DNA of 64,000 nt from Epiperipatus broadwayi (taxonomy: Eukaryota; Onychophora; Udeonychophora; Euonychophora; Peripatidae): assembly GCA_028023455.1 (NCBI GenBank), contig JAQFVV010012497.1:3908001-3972000 (forward strand), read 5' to 3'. Under the pieces are notes generated by a model. It saw only the letters and a list, made by a program, of their open reading frames with translations. It was not told the origin of the DNA and ran no database searches. The translations under genes and the position numbers were made by a program. This document shows positions 1 through 11,556 of this stretch, in pieces. Within the stretch, counting starts at the first letter, position 1. The number at the start of each line of letters is the position of its first letter.

Positions 1-614
1 AAACTCTTCTTAGATTCTAGTTTATAATCTTTTATTCCGTCAATATTAGAAGGATCTCTTTAATTGATTGTTAGTAACTCACTTCATTTATTCAAATGTA
101 TTTTACATTTTCCACTATAGAATTAATATTGTTAAACACATTACTTCAATGTGTTTGCCAAATAATCAATCTATTAGAAAAACAGATATGATTTCAAAAA
201 GAAACATTATGATGAGGCTATTGCAAAAATATACTTGATTATAATCGATGATAACTTATTCTCTATAAACTCTTAATTTATCATAGCATTCTTCATAAGT
301 AATTATAATAAATATTGCACTAAGGATGTGGCTGTGGAGAAATAGCGCAGTTTTTCTTTAAAATACATTAATGACATAACAAAAAAAAGCTGAATTTTTT
401 CTTTGACTTTTTTTATTTATTTAAAAAATCATTCAAATGGATTACTAAGATAAAATAATAAATTGAATAATTAAATCTTTAAATTGAATAAAAGTATTAA
501 GCTTTTTTTTTTTTAGTAATTAAAATATTCGCCAGAATTATTAGCAGATATTTGTTAATAAGTATGAACATTCTGACTCTGGAAGAAAAAATAAAGACAG
601 AAAAACAAATTAGT

Positions 615-627
615 GGGGGGGGGGGGG
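615..627 (+). repeat. G13 homopolymer
   Basis: Thirteen consecutive G on the plus strand in DNA that is otherwise extremely AT-rich. The run can in principle fold into G-quadruplex forms and is a likely place for sequencing length error. Confidence 0.9.
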
Positions 628-3489
628 CAAAGAGTTCCAGAAAAAAATTGGAATTGATTTTTAACATAAAAAAAAACAAAAAAAAAAAACAAATCAACAA
701 CCACTTTTCTAATGATTATTCAAGGTTTGTAATAATTACAATTTTATTATACAGTAGTTATAAATTTGACTCTTTCTATCAATCTAGTTGAGTTGTTAAA
801 TTAATAAATGATTTTAGAAAACTCAAACTTTATTTACCATTTCTAAATATATTCAACTGTTAACAAGAATCTGCTAATACTATAGAACAGGTTCGTTCTG
901 TGCTAACATGTGCATTATTACTATTATTTATTAAGAAATATATAAATAACGTTTGAATTATGTTTAAAACATTTTAGCAATTCAATTAAATGATAAAAAG
1001 AGTCCAACATAGAACGACATTTTTTACTTATTCGCAATTTTTCTATTTTTGTTTATAAATCTTCAGATATATTATATGTGATAGTTATAAATTGTTAGAC
1101 AATTCATAGATAAAATTCAACAATAAATCAGCAATTACGCAAATTAAATAAATAAATTTTGATAAAAAATAAATTTGTGTAAATGTATTAGTTTAAATAT
1201 ATATAATAAAAATTGTCTTCGCAATGTCTTAAAAAAAATATTAGTTGCTATGTATAATAACAAATGTCGTTGTGATTATAAAATTAAATTTTATTTTTTG
1301 AATATATATATATCAATTTTATTGTTCAATAAAAATCAAGGATAACATGTTTTTTCACATTCCAAATTATTGATCTGCCTCAAGACTTCATAATTCCTGC
1401 TTGAATCTTCAGATATGCATTTTAAATTATTTTCCTTCAGATTACTTGACATCTCTTTGTTCTGATCACTAGTGCAGTTCTTTTAGCACATTTTTCATTG
1501 CTCTAAGAGGAAGAAATTTATTAATGTTATTGCCTGAATTGATGCAAAGATTCATTAATAGTAGATTAAAATAATTCCACAATGTAATTAGTGATAAAAA
1601 AACTCATCTTAATTATGAAAACTTAAGCAATTATTATATTTACAAATTAGTTTGATTGCACTTTGCATTTTATTCATCAATTGAAGTGCTGATATTTTTT
1701 TCATTTCTGAAGATGGTAATCACAATTGTTGAAATGTTGATATTATTTAAAAATGTACTAAGACCATTTGTTCCAGAAAACCGGTTTCTTATCACTTGCT
1801 GTGAAAGCCTGCCCTGTCATATCATATTTACATAAGCTAAATTCACACAAATATATTTTAGTATCAAAAATAACTTGTAATATAAAGTTCGTTACTTCCT
1901 TAATTAAAGCAAAAAAGGCTGAAATTTAGATTTTATTTCACATTACCTTTACATACTTAGAACGGAAACCTTTAAAATAAGGATCACCTGACCTATCTGC
2001 CAGCTTATTTCTTATACGTTGCATATAACAAATGATTATAATATTTTGTGATTGGCTTTTCCCTATTTTATTTTTATTTGAGCATTAATATGTGAACCTG
2101 AAAAAAATAAGTAAAATACATGCTCTTGTAATATTTAAATCAATGGATACCCAATTCTGCATAATTTGATTCATTAGAATAGAAATCGATGGATCACAGC
2201 TCAGCTCTGTCATTTCTGGTGCTCAAACTTCTGATGAACTTCCAAGAAATAATCCATTTGCTTATGTTTTTATTATTTAAAGCAAAAATAAATATTTTGA
2301 CTATTTGATGTACAATTAAATTGCAAAATCATAAATTATAACAGAACTTCTCTCAATTACATTCAGTCACAAGTGAAAATTGTGTAAAAGCAACAACCAA
2401 ATATATATATAAATAATTTTTAATACGCACACAAACCATTGTTTGACACTAAAAAGAATTATTTCAAAAAAATCTCATTAATTTAATTTTTATATTAGAA
2501 ATTATATTGAAAATTTTTTTTGACACTTTTACCCATGGCCACAATGAAAATAAAAGCCCTTAGTGTGATGTATGATCCAAAACAATTTTATTTCTAATAA
2601 GATTTAATTTTTGATCAGCAATCAATCTATATTCTCAAATTGCAAAAGCACATTCTTTTTAATAAAGTGATTAATAATTTTTTAAGGTTAATCAAAATTT
2701 TTACTTTTTCTAATTTTTCTGTGATCCTCTGAAATGATGACATTTTCATGGCTCTTACTTTAATTTTTTTTTTTTTACAGAATATGGACTATCTATTGCA
2801 AATATATATAATATAATTACACATAGATTTAGATAAATGAAATTATTGACTAGAAGATAAGGATTGATCTAACAGGTTTTTTTTTTGAACACATGTAAAA
2901 CAAAGGTTGTAAATGTATGTCTCTTCAACCCACATTTATTCAGCATTGAAAAAAACGTACTTCAATTCAAAATTTTTCATTCCACTTTAGACCAATTAAA
3001 AAATTAATTTTAAATTATAGAGTATTTATGTATGTGTATGTTACAGCTCTAAAGAAGTCTATTGAATAGTCAAAACTGCCAACTACTTTTGTACATTAAC
3101 ATATTTGCATTCTATAAAGTGCAGAAAAGGTATATTATTATAGTTCCAATCTTGCTGGGGGGAGGGTTAAAAAAGCTACAGAAGAATACAAACAAAATTT
3201 GGCAATATTATTAAAATATTTCTGCACAATTATATATTTGACAAAATAAATTTCATGGTGAATGTGAGGAAAAAAAATTGCATAAACCAATTTGTCTTTT
3301 TCAAAGTGTATATTGTTTTTCTCAATAATGAAAATTTTTTAAAACATAATTATGCAAATATCATTTATATTTATATGGTCTGACAGTAAAAGAGATGTAT
3401 TAGCCAAATTATTTTCTTCTGCTTTCTTTAATTAGAAATCAATTTAGGAAGCTTAAGTACTCCAGGTAGCCATTTTACCTGTGGACACA

Positions 3490-3870
3490 AGACAGTTTGA
3501 ATCATGATAATCCTACAATATGGGACCATTTAACAGCATTATACATTAATGATATATACAACCATTTATTATTTCTCTTTTCCAAAATATTACTTCAAAA
3601 TAATATTAATAATTTAATGGCTTTATTAATTAGGATTCATAAGAAGAGTAAGCTGGGCTGCAATATGTGGACCTAAAACTTTAGAGCCCCCCCCCCTGAC
3701 TATTGCACCAAATCATGCAAGAGAATACAGGAAAAGACATGCTTGCTTAAATATTAACATGACAATCTCACAATATTATTAATGATACATGTGATCATTT
3801 ATTATTTGTATTTTCCAAAATAACACTTCATAATAATAATAATCGAATGATTTAATTGCTCAGAGTTTGT
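3490..3870 (+). repeat. diverged tandem duplication, about 233-bp offset
   Basis: The stretch at about 3490-3640 is repeated at about 3725-3870. Both copies read ATGA(T/C)AATC..ACAATA, then TTAATGATA, then CATTTATTATTT and TTTTCCAAAATA. The copies differ by many substitutions and small indels, so this is an old duplication or two members of one dispersed repeat. Confidence 0.5.
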
Positions 3871-5773
3871 AGGAAGTTTGAATTCTGAAAATGACAAATA
3901 TGGGTTGCAAAATCCACTGACCTTGAGCTACAGTATGCCAATCCTCAATTGCATCCAACCACACCAGGCCACATTTCAAATTTAATGACTGTTGGTTCAA
4001 AAGTTAAGTAACATTTTCGATCAATATAATAACAGATTGAGCATAACAGCTTTATGCAATTGACCAACCTGATATTTTTTTATACTTTTTTCTGTTAGGA
4101 ATCGTTCAGCAACTTTAACTCTCCAACCATTAACTCTCATCACTATACTACTACAGGCTATTTGAATAACTTATTAACGTAAGGGGTTTTACTAATTTTA
4201 TAATAGATCACATGCTAAAAAAAATTATATTGAGTGACAAACAATCCCTCTCCCCCGGACATGATGATAACCACTCTGTCATAATCTATATATATTATCC
4301 AATTGCATCAAGCTGTTATGAAATAAAATGTCTATTAAACTTTAGATCGCATAATTTATGTCCGATAAATTTCCAGATTTCTCTTTTTAATTGCAATTCT
4401 TTCTGTTATTTAGTTTATTTATTTTTTAAAAGTTAAAAGTGAATCTTCATAAATGTTTAAAATTTTAATATCCGTTTTAAAACAAACCACACACACAGAC
4501 GCCTACATTAATGCGGGTACAGAGTAATGATGGAGCCATGCTTAAGAGAAGATTAATTCAACGATTTGTTTCATTCAGTGTTTTTAATCATCTCCAAGTA
4601 ATTAACATTTATTTAGTAAGTTTCAGGTTTACTTCAACTCATTACTCGTGTTCCTGATCTTTGATCTTGATATAAAAACTTTTTAAAATTTGATCACGCG
4701 TTAATTAACAAAGTCTCTATGTTAGTTAAACTTCTGACATGACAGTAGACAGGAATCCCTAGTGCCAGGCCGTGCACTATCCTTTTAAACAAGACTTAAT
4801 AAAATTACATTAATGAATTAAAAAATAATAATAAAGACATTACAAATGGAATAGAAATTCTGAATATTCAGTATCTGAATATTTCTGCTCACGTCTGTGT
4901 GTGGGCATATATATAGTTTATAAAGACCTTTCAAATAGTTCACTGCGGCACAGAAGTCTTTCCAAAGCTCCTCGTGGAGGAATAATGAATAAGATTACTT
5001 TACTTACCTGACTTGCCAATTATTGGGTGATAAAGATTTAGATGTTTTCCCACGCCAGTTTGCCTTCTAATTGAGGATAGCTAAATACTTGATTATCATC
5101 CAATATCTAATGTTTTCATGTATGAAATCTGAAAAGACTTTTCACTTTTACTCAACTTGAATTCAACCATCAGTTTACAAGCATTATAGACACCTAGATT
5201 CAAATCTTAGGACGTGTACATAGTTGATAGAAAAAGCTAGTTTTTACATCGTATATAAATTTGCTGGAAAGCAGATTTATTGATTTCAAAAACGACCTAA
5301 ATGTAATGAATTTAGTAAAAAAAAGGGCATGATAATGGCATGAAGTTGTAATAATAATGTATGTGAATATATTTTTAAAGGATGAAATGATCAACATGAA
5401 ATACTGGAATAAGTATTTATTGCTTTCTTATATAGATCATAGTTTAGGTTAGAAAAAGCCTATATAATAATAGACCAAAGCTTTAGGTTAAACTTGTCAA
5501 TTATAATTCAACTTATTCTTATGTTTTTATTTCTCTCTAATATATATATATATATATTACATTACGTAACTCATTGGAATATAGTTATTTCCATTTCAGT
5601 TATATATATATTGAAAGTGAACACTTTTCAAGTTCTTAGTCTAGTTAATTTTCTTGGGAGTTCATCTAGTTTTTGAAATACACTAAACATAATTTTGAAG
5701 TCTTCTAGCTCATCAGTTGCACTAGGTCCAAAAACATCATATTTCTAATTTTTGACGTTTCAAGTCAATAAAA

Positions 5774-5906
5774 CTAAAAGCTTTGTCAAGCGTTGGTGGT
5801 CGAGTGGTCAGCACAGCTGCCTTACGAGAAGTTGTCCCGGGGTTTGTGGGTTCGCTTCCCAGCCGATGCTTTGACACATGAAAAAAAAAACTAGAGGCTT
5901 TACAAG
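5774..5906 (+). mobile_element. tRNA-derived SINE (family 1), older copy
   Basis: The body at about 5791-5890 starts with a tRNA-like head. Its A box TGGTCGAGTGG fits the TRGYNNARNGG consensus and its B box GGTTCGCTTCC lies about 50 bases further on. An A10 tail follows. The flanks CTAAAAGCTTTGTCAAG and CTAGAGGCTTTACAAG look like a decayed target-site duplication. The same family occurs at 29490, where the duplication is still perfect. These promoter boxes would recruit RNA polymerase III; mobilisation would need a LINE partner. Confidence 0.8.
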
Positions 5907-5989
5907 AGCCAATTTATAACTAACGTTATATAAGCTGCACTTAGTCATAAACATTTTAACAATATTTATAATTATCAAAATTATAATGA

Positions 5990-6842
5990 CAAATCAAATT
6001 AATTATTTCAATAACTCAGAGAACAGTTGAAAATGTTAGTGATTATAAGCATATCTATTTCTCTGATCTAAGATCTGTTGTCTGTGAAACCTTGCATGAT
6101 CAATAGATATCACTACTATTTAATAGAATTCTATCCAGTGCTGTTCTATATCTCAAAGGTACCATACTTCTTTTTTTAACAATCATTTTGTCAGCCTGGA
6201 ATTCAAAGATATATAATGTTTTGAATCTAAACTTGTTTGTACAGTTATATAGATCTGACATCAGTTCAGTATCTATACATTTTAGCATTTTCCATTTTTT
6301 AATAACTGTATGCATCCTAAATTAGGATTGTTATAAAAGTAATAAACATCATATAATCCTAGGTTACACAATATTTTTATAGCTATCATTTAATGCAAAT
6401 TTATATATCAATACTTTCTAAATGGTAATGCTTAATAAACCCCTATCCAATGCTGTCCTATCTATATCCACAGATTAGTTTCTAGCTTAGGACTTTCATC
6501 AGTGGGCAATTTTAGATCTTGGTCTTATGCAATTTTCCTCTACAGCTATCATTTCTTTATTTTTCCTATCAAGTTATAAGTTTGAAATTCAAAAACCACT
6601 TAAGGTTTGAATCTAAGCCAACTTGCTTATCTTATTATCTACATTTTAACACCAGTTCAGCATTTTTATATATTTTGATGAAAACTATAACTAAAAACTT
6701 AGCTGGGTATATGAGTAGGACAGATCTGAATTGCGATTTACACAAGTGATGGTAATGAAGTAAGAAAAATATTTTTTTCTCCTTAAAGTTAATGTGTAAG
6801 TATAGATCATGATGTTTTATTGTTCATTATAAGCTTTTGAAT
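5990..6842. repeat. family D repeat fragments
   Basis: Partial copies of a dispersed repeat that recurs at 6843-8070, 15.5-16.2 kb and 33.9-34.2 kb. Shared pieces include AATTCTATCCAGTGCTG, CTTCATCAGTG and GATCTAATGCAATT in variant forms. The copy at 6420-6750 carries a hammerhead-like core on the minus strand. Confidence 0.55.
6465..6512 (-). ncRNA. hammerhead-like ribozyme, family D (decayed)
   Basis: On the minus strand CUGAUGA is followed by a 13-base spacer, then GAAA, a near-palindromic ACUAAU and C, giving an AUC cleavage triplet. The stem I flanks CCCA and UGUGG pair only with a bulge. The invariant core bases are present, but stems II and III are weak, so activity is doubtful. Sister copies at 6950, 7368 and 7911 support the overall pattern. 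Confidence 0.5.
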
Positions 6843-6949
6843 TAGTAGCAACTCTCTCCATACAGTAGTATCACTCAGGGCAAGCCATAGTAATAAATGG
6901 GTGCTAGAAGGTTTATGCATCAAAATGTATTTCTAGTGCTTCTTATTAA

Positions 6950-6998
6950 ATATATCCAGACTAGTTTCTAATTTGTGGCCTTCATCAGTGAGGAACCT
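6950..6998 (-). ncRNA. hammerhead-like ribozyme, family D
   Basis: On the minus strand CCUCA is followed by CUGAUGA, an A-GGC-loop-U-A spacer, GAAA, then the palindrome ACUAGU and C17 (GUC cleavage triplet). All core bases are intact. Stem II is at most two to three pairs with an A-A mismatch next to the core. Stem I is partly lost (CA/UG plus a wobble), so this copy is probably weak or dead. Confidence 0.6.
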
Positions 6999-7367
6999 TG
7001 AGTAAGAGAATATTGGATCCAGTGCAATTCTCCAACAGCCACCTTTTACCTATTTAATTAACAATAAAACTATGAGTCAAGATGAAAACACATCAACATT
7101 TTAATTCCAGACCATTCACTTGTATATCCGTACAGATATGAGCATAGTTCAATATCTACATATTTTGGTATCTTGGGTTTTTTAATAATCATAGTCACCA
7201 TCATTCTTTGGTTAGGATTGGTGTTCAACCATAGAAAAATTATATGATCATCATTTCTTATACTTATGCAATCTGTTAAAACAGTCTCTTCATATAGTAG
7301 TACCATGCAATCAATAAATGCTAGAAGATTTGTGCATCAAAATTCCTATTTAGTACCTATTCATTCA

Positions 7368-7415
7368 ATATTCTCAGAACAGTTTTTAACCTGTGGTCTT
7401 TATCAGTGAGGAACC
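7368..7415 (-). ncRNA. hammerhead-like ribozyme, family D (dead core)
   Basis: The core has drifted to CUGAUAA and AAAA, losing G8 and G12. Stem I is better kept than in its neighbour: CUCA before the core pairs with UGAG after the cleavage site. The copy therefore helps define the ancestral stem I of family D. Confidence 0.5.
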
Positions 7416-7910
7416 TTAGATCTAAGAGCACTGAACCTAGATTTTTGGATCTAATGCATTCCTCACTCTTTACCTTTTTAGTTAAATATGAGCCCAAAAT
7501 AAAAACAGTGTTTTTAATCCAAGCTCACATACTATTGTAAAGAAAAGAATTGCTACTGATTTAACAGATTGTGTAATCACAAAAAATTGTAATGATATTA
7601 TGTTTTAGTAATTTGAAAACAATGCTGGTCAAAGGCTGATGGTGGCTATGGATATTTAAAAAACCAAAGTTGCCATAATGTATTGATATTGAACTGGGTT
7701 CAGATCTGTGTGACTATATAAGTGAATAAGTTTGAATCAAAAACATTATTGTTTTATTTTGGATTCATTTTAAATTTGTATATATATTGCATCTTTTTTT
7801 TTTTTTAAATGGAGCAGTTAATTATTCCCAATTAACTAAAAAGATAAAATGTGGCCTCTGAAGGATTGCATTAGATCCAAAGATTTAAATGCAGTGATTT
7901 TAGATCTAAG

Positions 7911-7965
7911 GTTCTTCACTAATGAAGCCACAAGCTAGAAACTAGTCTAGGGATGTTAAATGAGT
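7911..7965 (+). ncRNA. hammerhead-like ribozyme, family D (plus-strand copy)
   Basis: The inverted arm carries the motif on the plus strand: CUAAUGA (G5 changed to A), an AGC-CACAA-GCU hairpin, GAAA from 7938, palindrome ACTAGT (7941-7946) and C17 at 7947. Loss of G5 should abolish cleavage. The three-pair stem II here is the best of the family. Confidence 0.5.
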
Positions 7966-8089
7966 AGTCACTAGATAGGGATTTTGATGCACAAACCTTC
8001 TAGCATTCATTGATTATTGTGTTTTGCACTAAGTAACCCTATTGCATGGAGAGAGTTGCTAAATGGTGATCATATGAAGCTTCCAAACT

Positions 8090-11000
8090 AAAGGATAAAA
8101 TTTAATATGAAAGTAATGAAAACAATGTAATAATTTTTATGAATTTTTAAATGGAAAGTTAATATAAGTTATTATTGTTAATGATTAATCATTTTATACC
8201 ATGATGATGTTTTGAGTTTGGTGATTCCTTTTGTTACAAATCTGCTTTCAAGCAGATCTTTATGTAAACTGCTTACAATTAAATTGTCAACAAGTTAATT
8301 CATTATGTATATATCAGTAATATTAAATGGGTAATGAATTATGTTATTTTAAAATTTTCATCTTATTTCAGAAAGAAGCATAGATAAGTAGATTTATCAA
8401 ATTAAAAAATAAAATCATACAAATTAATTTCTTTCCCACAGGAGGCTAAAATAAAAATAAATGTCAATGCAGAGCTATTTCATTTCTAAATAATATTTTG
8501 TCCAAGACAGGGATTTATGACCTGGAAATTAACATCATTCCGTCTCCTCTCCCCCATTATTTCTATATGGTGATTTAATATTTATAGTAGAAATGCATGC
8601 TTCTATTTATGTAGAAAAGAAAAATAAAACTTTTGAAATATGAATATTTTCATGTATATTACAAAGTATATTAAGAACCGCCTCCCATGTAACTAATTAT
8701 TATATATAAATGATTATCACTCGCAATTGATAAAAATTAAAAATGCACGAATCTAGTGAAAAGAATAAATAATAAAATTCTTTGGAAAAACACATTAGGG
8801 ATTGAATTCCATAAAGTTAACCATTTATGTAAATTATTATTATTATTATAAATAGATGGTTGATATAAATAACATTTTCAAGACATGTCAAATTACTCTT
8901 AAATATACGTAACAAAACTAATCAACACAATCAAATACAAATTAAAAATCAACTTAGTTATATATATTTAAGCGCGTATTGAATATATTATTTGTATTTG
9001 AGTGTATGTTATATAATAACCCATGCTAAAATAATAAAAATGTTCATTACTTCTTGATATTTGTTTCAGTTTCTGTATTTACAATCAAAACAACAATAAC
9101 AAACAAACAAACAAACAAAAAAGAACGCCGAAATCAGCAAAAAGTAATGAAATAGAATATTTAAAAATTGATGAAAAACTTCATAAAGAGAATTTTTTTT
9201 ACATCTCTGATAATAGTGAATTTTGTTTAATAAGAAGCACTCGATGAATTAAGCACTCTGATGCAGATATTCTTCTAAAGATTGAGATGTGCTCTTTTGG
9301 TATTTTAAATATGAAAATATAAAACCTTCAAAGTTAGATAATGATGAAGCAAAGTGTTTAGAATGAAAAGAGTTTAAGATAATATTACTTTTTTTAAACA
9401 ATGTTTTAAAAAATATTATCCCAAAAAATGAAACTACCTTATATACATAAATACTACCCATAAGTAATGTTGCCATTAAAAGTAGATTATTTAGAAAGAA
9501 GAATCTGTAGAATATTAATATTATTGCATCTAAAATAAAACAAAATATAGATATGATTTATGACAAAATATAATCAAACAATGGCAGAATCAAAAGTGGC
9601 TAAAAAAGATTTTGTCTAGTGTCTTCCAAGTTCGAAAAAAATATGGAAAACTTAAAATTGATCTGCAAATAATGATAGATAAATAATCAGATGACTTATT
9701 ACTCAGAAGTTCATAAGAACTTCAAAGCACTGTAAGTGATAACTGGGTGTGATCCATAGACTTCAAGTTCTAGAGTACCAAATGAAGCAGGATGGAAATG
9801 ATGATTAGTACAGGTAATACAAAACTAATTTCTCAGTGAGACTTATTGCAAAATCTGAATTCTGAAGGTCATGTGATATTTGAATACCAGTAGAGATATG
9901 TTGAACTTAAATTCAGGAATATTTATCTTTTCAGTCCATCACTGTTATTGTTCCAAATCATGCAGAGCTGGTGAAATATCTTGTAAAAAGTAAAATAAAT
10001 TTATTTCAAAATAATGCAAATATATGTAAATATGTATGAATCAAAAACTTTTCACTAAAAAATTTATATAATTAGATTGTTATGAGTGAAGAGTGTATAA
10101 GTATGTTGTTTTAGCACGAGTCCTTTTTGCTCATTCCTTTTTTGTATGTGTTTTGTCTTTAGTCATATTTTTAAATGAAGGGAATCTTATTCTTGATCAA
10201 ATTTTTTAGCTTTTGAAAAATTTCATTGAAAGCATTAATTCAAATAATGAAAATATTATTACAATGAAAATATGAACTTTGCCAATAAAAATAATAATAA
10301 TGTTGTCAACATAGATAATTTCATATCAGGTTTCACTCTTAAAAATGTATTTAATGAAAAAAAACTATTCACCTTCGAATCTATACATTTTAAACAAATT
10401 TCATTAAAGCAAAAATTCAAGTAGTGAAAATATTTTTTGAAATATTAAGAATTAACTTGCCAAGATTGGTATCATATAGTTTTTTATTTTGTAAATGACT
10501 TATATTCAAATACCAGCTATATGTAAATGTCATATACTTTGTTAGGAAATAAATATTTAATAATTTTACAAAAAAAAAAACTAAACAATAATCAAATTAA
10601 AATATGCTTAGTTTTCTATCGGTATCAAAGAAAAATGTAGCCTATATTAAGCATGCACAAAAGTGTATTTTCTATTAAGGAGAATTTATTGAATGCTGCT
10701 GACATCCAGGTTCAATAGTTATAATTAAAATCTTAATTTCTAAATATTTGTTCAAATATTGTAAAGGATTTACATATTTAATAATTGTATGTATTTCATC
10801 TTTCACACTTTGAAGTAAAACAAGTACTTAATATAAAATAAAATCTAAGTCTATTTTGATTTTGGTTAATGATATTGAGATTTAAAAAGATTTTCCTAAA
10901 ATCAGTGAACCTTCTATTGTTATAGTTTATAATTGAGAATTTGGCTGTTATATAACATCTTATATTTTTATTAGGCATTAAATGCACTCATTAATAATAT

Positions 11001-11556
11001 AATGTTATTGCAACTGCTCATATCTAGCTTAAAAATATATTTTACAGAAATTGGGGCTTAAGTTATTTATTCTTTTGTTTTTAACATTTGTTATATTTCT
11101 AAAATAAATAAAACTAAAACTATGGGCAGCTAAATACAGGAATAAAAAACATTTACATTGAATCTAGTAAATAAACCTAATATTTTAATTTACTAATCAA
11201 ATTCTGATCATAATACTTTTATTTGTTTAATTAAATACTTACAAAATTATTCCCGAAAACTTCACATCTGAACTCTAGTTTTTTACACCTATTCATACTC
11301 TATTTATTCATAGAATATAGAATGCATATAAAGTAATGTCTTGTTATAACAAAAGATTACAAAATAAGCAAACAATACAATGAGCAATTTTTTCTCACTA
11401 AATTACTATTTATATGATATGTAAAAATATATAAATGAATATTAAAGTGACAAATCTTTGTCATGTAAGGTTTGATTATCAGTTTACTTTGCTTATATAT
11501 TTCCATCTTTAGTGGAGGGAACATATTATATTTCTTTTTAAAATAATTTCTTAGGG
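8090..11556. other. AT-rich DNA without recognised genes
   Basis: Only short low-complexity ORFs are present. A short (AAAC)n tract sits at 9100-9120. Between about 10190 and 10510 a roughly 180-base segment (ATTTCATT, AATTCAA, GTGAAAATATT, TTGCCAA) appears twice in diverged form. I see no domain, RNA gene or clear transposon terminus. Confidence 0.6.

Larger units (their letters stand above)
1..5773. other. AT-rich non-coding DNA, no gene seen
   Basis: Both strands carry only short ORFs of low-complexity composition (poly-Lys, poly-Phe, Ile and Asn rich). I see no recognisable domain, RNA gene or transposon end. Homopolymer A and T runs and short (TA)n tracts are common, for example near 5540-5560. 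A G13 run and one diverged tandem duplication are listed separately. Confidence 0.7.
6843..8070. mobile_element. family D foldback-type element (inverted ends, nested copies)
   Basis: The left end (AGCAACTCTCTCCAT..., then GCTAGAAGGTTTATGCATCA) is repeated inverted at about 7985-8065. The inverted arms match over roughly 80 bases with scattered substitutions. A further left-end copy lies inside, near 7270-7340, so copies are nested or tandem. No transposase is visible. The arms read inward into hammerhead-like motifs. It could be a non-autonomous DNA transposon or an inverted pair of retroelement ends; the arrangement alone does not decide. Confidence 0.6.

Noticed and set aside
615-627. G13 run as part of a coding or regulatory element
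   Set aside because: The ORFs crossing it encode only homopolymer-like residues and there is no supporting context.
2236-2285. CTGATGA followed by CAAGAAA, a hammerhead-like string on the plus strand
   Set aside because: No stem II pairing and the inner stem I pairs are missing. It is a single copy, best explained by chance.
5791-5880. A true tRNA gene
   Set aside because: A and B boxes are present, but the acceptor stem does not close and there is an A tail with flanking duplications, so it is a SINE.
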